DNA from: Gammaproteobacteria bacterium
GTDB taxonomy: Bacteria > Pseudomonadota > Gammaproteobacteria > Steroidobacterales > Steroidobacteraceae
DNA length: 9,268 bases
Assembly (NCBI GenBank): GCA_009923475.1
Contig: RFTM01000043.1
Span: forward strand, 1-9,268
Direction of reading: 5' to 3'
The translations under genes were made by a program, and so were the position numbers. Numbering within the stretch: position 1 is the first letter of the stretch; every line of letters begins with the position of its first letter. Positions 6,173 to 9,268 of this stretch are shown here, one piece after another. Under the pieces are notes generated by a model. That model was not told where the DNA came from, made no database searches, and saw only the letters and a list, made by a program, of their open reading frames with translations.

Positions 6173-6940
6173 ATGGACATCACCCAAGCCCGCGCCGTCG
6201 TCACCGGCGGCGCCTCCGGCCTCGGCAACGCGGTGGCGCGGCACATCGCCGCGCGCGGCGGCCAGGTCACCCTCGTCGACATCCAGGAAGGTCCGGGCCA
6301 GGCCGCGGCAGCCGCCATCGGCGCGAAGGCGCGCTTCCTGCGCTGCGATGTCAGCTCCGAAGCCGAGGTGAACGCCACCATGGAAGCGGCCGCCGCAGCG
6401 ATGGGCGGCATCGACCTGCTCGTCAACTGCGCGGGCGTGATCGGCGCGGCGCGCGTGCTCGGCCGCAACGGCCCCATGGCGGGCGAGTTCTTCGCGCGCG
6501 TGGTGCAGATCAACCTCGTCGGCACGTTCCTGTGCGACAAGGCCGCCGCGGCGATCATGCAGCGCAACGCGCCGAACGCCGACGGCGAGCGCGGCGTCAT
6601 CATCCACACCTCGTCGGTGGCGGCCTTCGAGGGCCAGATCGGCCAGGCCGCGTACTCGGCGACCAAGGCCGGCCTCGCCGGCATGACGCTGCCGCTGGCG
6701 CGCGAGTTCGCGGCCTTCGGCGTGCGCGTGGTCTCGATCGCGCCCGGCATCTTCCACACGCCGATGGTGGGCGGCCTGCCCGCCGACGTGCAGGCCTCGC
6801 TGGGCGCGCAGGTGCCCTTCCCCTCGCGGCTCGGCCGCCCCGAGGAGTACGCGCAGCTCGTCGAGTCGATCTACACGATCGCGATGCTGAACGGCGAGAC
6901 GATCCGTCTCGACGGCGCGATCCGCATGCAGCCGAAGTGA
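6173..6940 (+). CDS. HSD10-like short-chain dehydrogenase (3-hydroxyacyl-CoA / 2-methyl-3-hydroxybutyryl-CoA dehydrogenase)
   Basis: A 255-residue NAD-dependent short-chain dehydrogenase, cytoplasmic, expected to oxidise a 3-hydroxyacyl-CoA to the 3-ketoacyl-CoA, in fatty acid or isoleucine breakdown. The Rossmann motif TGGASGLG is at 11-18, followed by D36 at the end of the second strand (NAD preference), VNCAG at 84-88, N114, S148, and the Y161-xxx-K165 pair. The wording TSSVAAFEGQIGQAAYSATKAG, the stretch APGIFHTP, VPFPSRLGRPEEYAQLV, and the C-terminal NGETIRLDGAIRMQP are strikingly like type 10 17-beta-hydroxysteroid dehydrogenase (HSD17B10) and its bacterial relatives. The ATG has a good AAGGA (6160-6164) 8 nt upstream. 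It follows the thiolase reading by 36 bp and is followed after 7 bp by ETF-QO, so it is almost certainly in the same operon. The product is expected to feed the thiolase. The exact acyl chain specificity is inferred. Confidence 0.9.
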   Translation: MDITQARAVVTGGASGLGNAVARHIAARGGQVTLVDIQEGPGQAAAAAIGAKARFLRCDVSSEAEVNATMEAAAAAMGGIDLLVNCAGVIGAARVLGRNGPMAGEFFARVVQINLVGTFLCDKAAAAIMQRNAPNADGERGVIIHTSSVAAFEGQIGQAAYSATKAGLAGMTLPLAREFAAFGVRVVSIAPGIFHTPMVGGLPADVQASLGAQVPFPSRLGRPEEYAQLVESIYTIAMLNGETIRLDGAIRMQPK

Positions 6941-6947
6941 GGGCCTG

Positions 6948-8552
6948 ATGGACATCGAACGCGACCAGATGGAGTACGACGTGCTGGTGGTGGGCGGCGG
7001 CCCGGCCGGCCTCGCCTGCGCCATCCGCCTCAAGGAGAAGAAGCCCGACCTCACGGTCTGCGTGCTCGAGAAGGCCTCCGCCATCGGCGCGCAAGCGCTG
7101 TCGGGCGCGGTGCTCGAACCCGGGCCGCTCGATGCGCTGCTGCCCGGCTGGCGTGACGCGCCCCCGGGCATCTGCGTGCCCGCCAAGCGCGACGAGTTCT
7201 CGCTGCTGACGCGCACCGGCCGCATCCGCATGCCGGTGCCGCCGCAGCAGCACAACGAGGGCAACTTCATCGTCTCGCTGGGCCTGCTCACGCCGCTGCT
7301 CGCCGCGCGCGCCGAGGCGCTGGGCGTCGACGTGTTCCCCGGCTTCGCGGCCGCGCAGCCGCTCTTCAACGAGGACGGCTCGGTCGCCGGCGTGCAGATC
7401 GGCGATGTCGGCGTCGAGAAGTCGGGCGAGCCCGGCCCCAACTTCGCGCCGGGCCCCGAGGTGCGCGCGCGCATCACCGTGCTCGCAGAGGGCTGCCGCG
7501 GCAGCATCAGCAAGCAGCTCATCAAGAAATATGCGCTGGACGCCGACTGCGACCCGCAGACCTACGGCCTCGGCTTCAAGGAGCTGTGGCAGCTGCCGCC
7601 CGGGCGCACCGAGCCCGGCCTCATCCAGCACAGCATCGGCTGGCCGCTCGACTCCGGCACCTACGGCGGCAGCTTCCTGTACCACCTCGACAAGGACCGG
7701 GTGTACGTCGGCTACGTGGTGGGCCTCGACTACCGCGACCCGCGCCTGAAGCCCTTCGAGGCCTTCCAGCAGTTCAAGCACCATCCGAGCGTGCGCAAGC
7801 TGCTCGAAGGCGGCGAGATCCTGGCCGCGGGCGCGCGCACCATCGCCGCCGGCGGCTGGCAGTCGCTGCCCAAGATGGAGATGCCGGGCGCGATGCTGGT
7901 GGGCGATGCCGCAGGCACGCTCAACGTCGCCAAGATCAAGGGCATCCACCAGGCGATCCGCTGCGGCATGCTCGCGGCCGAGCACCTCGCCGAGCACGGC
8001 TCGCCGGCCGGCTTCGATGCGCGCTGGCGCGCGTCGGAGGGCGGCCAGGAACTGCGCAAGGTGCGCAACATCAAGCCCGGCTTCAAGCGCGGCCTGTGGT
8101 TCGCGCTCGCCAACGCGGGCCTCGAGACGCTGCTCGGCGGCCGTACGCCCTGGACGCTGCGCAACAAGGCGGCCTATGCCGAGACGCAGCGGCTCGCCGA
8201 CTTCGAGTCGCCGGACCGCGGCTGGACCGACCGCAGCCTGCCGCCGCGCGACCGCCTCGCCTCGGTGTTCTTCGCCAACAACTCGCACGAGGAGAACCAG
8301 CCGATCCACCTCAAGGTGCGCGACACCTCGATCTGCGCGACGAAGTGCGCCACCGAGTACGGCAACCCCTGCCAGAACTTCTGCCCCGCCAACGTCTACG
8401 AGATGGTGGACGACGGCGCCGGCGGCAAGCGGCTGCAGATCAACTCCTCGAACTGCGTGCACTGCAAGGCCTGCGACATCAAGGACCCGTACCAGATCAT
8501 CGACTGGACGACGCCCGAGGGCGGCTCGGGGCCGATCTACCAGTCTCTCTGA
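6948..8552 (+). CDS. Electron transfer flavoprotein-ubiquinone oxidoreductase (ETF-QO)
   Basis: A 534-residue membrane-associated flavoprotein that takes electrons from reduced ETF, and thus from acyl-CoA dehydrogenases, and gives them to ubiquinone. The FAD-binding motif is G16-GGPAG-21 in YDVLVVGGGPAGLACAIRL, followed by the family wording GAQALSGAVLEPGPLDALLP and the second FAD segment MLVGDAAGTLNVAKIKGIH. The C-terminal ferredoxin-like domain binds a [4Fe-4S] cluster through C479 (FCPANVYEM), C503, C506 and C509 (NCVHCKACDIKDP), and ends with IIDWTTPEGGSGP, diagnostic of the family. Length is normal. GAGGG (6939-6943) overlaps the SDR stop and sits 4 nt before the ATG, indicating tight coupling. 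A second ATG at 6969 has no ribosome-binding site. ETF subunits and acyl-CoA dehydrogenase are not in this window. The gene fits the thiolase/dehydrogenase context. Confidence 0.95.
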   Translation: MDIERDQMEYDVLVVGGGPAGLACAIRLKEKKPDLTVCVLEKASAIGAQALSGAVLEPGPLDALLPGWRDAPPGICVPAKRDEFSLLTRTGRIRMPVPPQQHNEGNFIVSLGLLTPLLAARAEALGVDVFPGFAAAQPLFNEDGSVAGVQIGDVGVEKSGEPGPNFAPGPEVRARITVLAEGCRGSISKQLIKKYALDADCDPQTYGLGFKELWQLPPGRTEPGLIQHSIGWPLDSGTYGGSFLYHLDKDRVYVGYVVGLDYRDPRLKPFEAFQQFKHHPSVRKLLEGGEILAAGARTIAAGGWQSLPKMEMPGAMLVGDAAGTLNVAKIKGIHQAIRCGMLAAEHLAEHGSPAGFDARWRASEGGQELRKVRNIKPGFKRGLWFALANAGLETLLGGRTPWTLRNKAAYAETQRLADFESPDRGWTDRSLPPRDRLASVFFANNSHEENQPIHLKVRDTSICATKCATEYGNPCQNFCPANVYEMVDDGAGGKRLQINSSNCVHCKACDIKDPYQIIDWTTPEGGSGPIYQSL

Positions 8553-8579
8553 CCTTCGGGGGCAGTCGACCGCGACATC

Positions 8580-9268
8580 ATGGACGACGCACCGCTCTGG
8601 TCCCCGCCGCCGTCACGGGTCGCCGACGCCCAACTGACGCGGTTCATAGCGCGCTTGCGGGCGCGACGCGGCCTCGCGATCGACGGCTACGCGTCGCTGC
8701 ACCGCTGGTCGATCGCCCAGCCGGACGCGTTCTGGTTCGAGGTCGCGCACTACGCGGGCCTCGTCGCCGATTGGGCGGACGCGCCGGTGCTGCGCCACGG
8801 CGACCGGATGCCCGGCGCGGAGTGGTTTCCGGGCGCGCGCCTCAACTACGCCGAGAACCTGCTGCATCTCCATGACGACGGACCGGCGATCATCGCCTGG
8901 GACGAGCGCGCGCATGCCGAGCCGGCGCGGCGACGATCGCTGACGCGGCGCCGGCTGGAGGCCGAGGTGGGACGGATCGCCGCCGGGCTGCGCGCCGCGG
9001 GCGTCGTGCCGGGCGACCGGGTGGCGGGCTTCCTGCCCAACATCCCGGAAGCGGTGGTGGCGATGCTCGCCGCCGCGAGCCTCGGCGCGACCTGGTCGTC
9101 GTGCTCGCCCGATTTCGGCATCGCCGGCGTGCTCGACCGCTTCGGGCAGATCGCGCCCAAGGCGCTCATCACCGCCGACGGCTACTTCTACGCCGGCGAT
9201 GCCGAAATCGGGCGAGCACGACGACCAGGTCGCGCCGAGGCTCGCGGCGGCGAGCATCGCCACCACCG
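8580..9268 (+). CDS. Acetoacetyl-CoA synthetase, N-terminal part, ending in an inverted-repeat artefact
   Basis: The frame is open from ATG 8580 to the window end. It reads as the N-terminus of acetoacetate-CoA ligase (ANL superfamily, about 650 residues), which activates acetoacetate with ATP and CoA. It begins MDDAPLWSPPPSRVADAQLT and contains DAFWFEVAHYAGL (about 55-67), MPGAEWFPGARLNYAENLL (about 79-97), the segment PGDRVAGFLPNIPEAVVAML and ASLGATWSSCSPDFG (about 166-180), then VLDRFGQIAPKALITADGYFYAG, all typical of this family. The reading is genuine only to about residue 206. From 9190 the DNA is the reverse complement of 9052-9130, so the last about 20 codons are not family sequence. 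The AMP-binding P-loop and C-terminal domain are absent. The gene starts 27 bp after the ETF-QO stop, with no strong Shine-Dalgarno, and is likely its operon partner. Confidence 0.88.
   Translation, partial: MDDAPLWSPPPSRVADAQLTRFIARLRARRGLAIDGYASLHRWSIAQPDAFWFEVAHYAGLVADWADAPVLRHGDRMPGAEWFPGARLNYAENLLHLHDDGPAIIAWDERAHAEPARRRSLTRRRLEAEVGRIAAGLRAAGVVPGDRVAGFLPNIPEAVVAMLAAASLGATWSSCSPDFGIAGVLDRFGQIAPKALITADGYFYAGDAEIGRARRPGRAEARGGEHRHH
9052..9268. repeat. Perfect 79-bp inverted repeat at the window end (foldback)
   Basis: Bases 9052-9130 and 9190-9268 are exact reverse complements over 79 bp, separated by a 59-nt spacer (9131-9189). The left arm is in-frame acetoacetyl-CoA synthetase coding sequence; the right arm is the same sequence turned round and ends exactly at the window edge. 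The join lies at an 8-base microhomology: ACGCCGGC at 9190-9197 reads as GCCGGCGT at 9123-9130. This is what a template switch or hairpin read produces, so I treat it as an artefact rather than a biological hairpin. Confidence 0.95.

Noticed and set aside
4229..7525. Very long minus-strand open frame (over 1000 codons) opposite the thiolase, SDR and ETF-QO genes
   Set aside because: Long stop-free antisense frames are expected in such GC-rich coding DNA. The translation is rich in Arg, Ala, Gly and His with no domains, while the plus strand encodes recognised enzymes.
8613..9266. Minus-strand frame beginning MVAMLAAASLGATWSS
   Set aside because: Its start derives from the inverted-repeat artefact at the window end, and the remainder is antisense to acetoacetyl-CoA synthetase.
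9052..9268. Inverted repeat as a transposon end, cruciform or terminator
   Set aside because: Both arms are coding sequence of one gene, the repeat is perfect and reaches exactly the window edge, and no transposase or target duplication is visible.
1..9268. CRISPR array, toxin-antitoxin, phage or secretion genes
   Set aside because: No regularly spaced direct repeats and no small paired ORFs with such motifs were found; nearly all sequence is assigned to known housekeeping or metabolic genes.

Overview
The window reads as a fragment of a very GC-rich, Gram-negative proteobacterial chromosome. A gammaproteobacterium of the Xanthomonadales/Nevskiales kind fits best, but this is an inference. 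The support is a queA-tgt pair overlapping by ATGA, a xerD-dsbC pair as in enteric and pseudomonad genomes, a tRNA with an encoded CCA end, an Azotobacter-type 7Fe ferredoxin, and a periplasmic DsbC. No mobile element, CRISPR array, phage gene or defence system is visible, and every gene belongs to a known family.

Layout: (1) Positions 1-1289, minus strand: the 5' end of tgt and complete queA, two consecutive steps of queuosine tRNA modification. (2) 1320-1434: a divergent promoter region with a palindromic -10-like element, then tRNA-Leu(CAA) on the plus strand. Only 12 nt after the tRNA comes a zinc-ribbon Nudix hydrolase gene (1447-1992), followed by ferredoxin fdxA (2095-2418). (3) 2434-4182, minus strand: xerD then dsbC, converging on fdxA. 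(4) 4286-9268, plus strand: an ORF joining a PlsC-type acyltransferase to a thiolase, an HSD10-like short-chain dehydrogenase, ETF-ubiquinone oxidoreductase, and the start of acetoacetyl-CoA synthetase. The last four activities form a coherent acyl-CoA module. The dehydrogenase and thiolase carry out the last two beta-oxidation-type steps (fatty acids or isoleucine), ETF-QO passes acyl-CoA dehydrogenase electrons to quinone, and the synthetase activates acetoacetate.

Two places look structurally wrong and deserve most attention. At about 4985-4992 the acyltransferase loses its C-terminus and runs in frame into a thiolase that lacks its first 10-15 residues. At the right end, the last 79 bases (9190-9268) are a perfect reverse complement of 9052-9130, so the synthetase gene folds back on itself. 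The second is almost certainly an amplification or assembly artefact. It raises the odds that the first is also a chimeric or deletion join rather than a natural fusion enzyme. I see no convincing undescribed system here.
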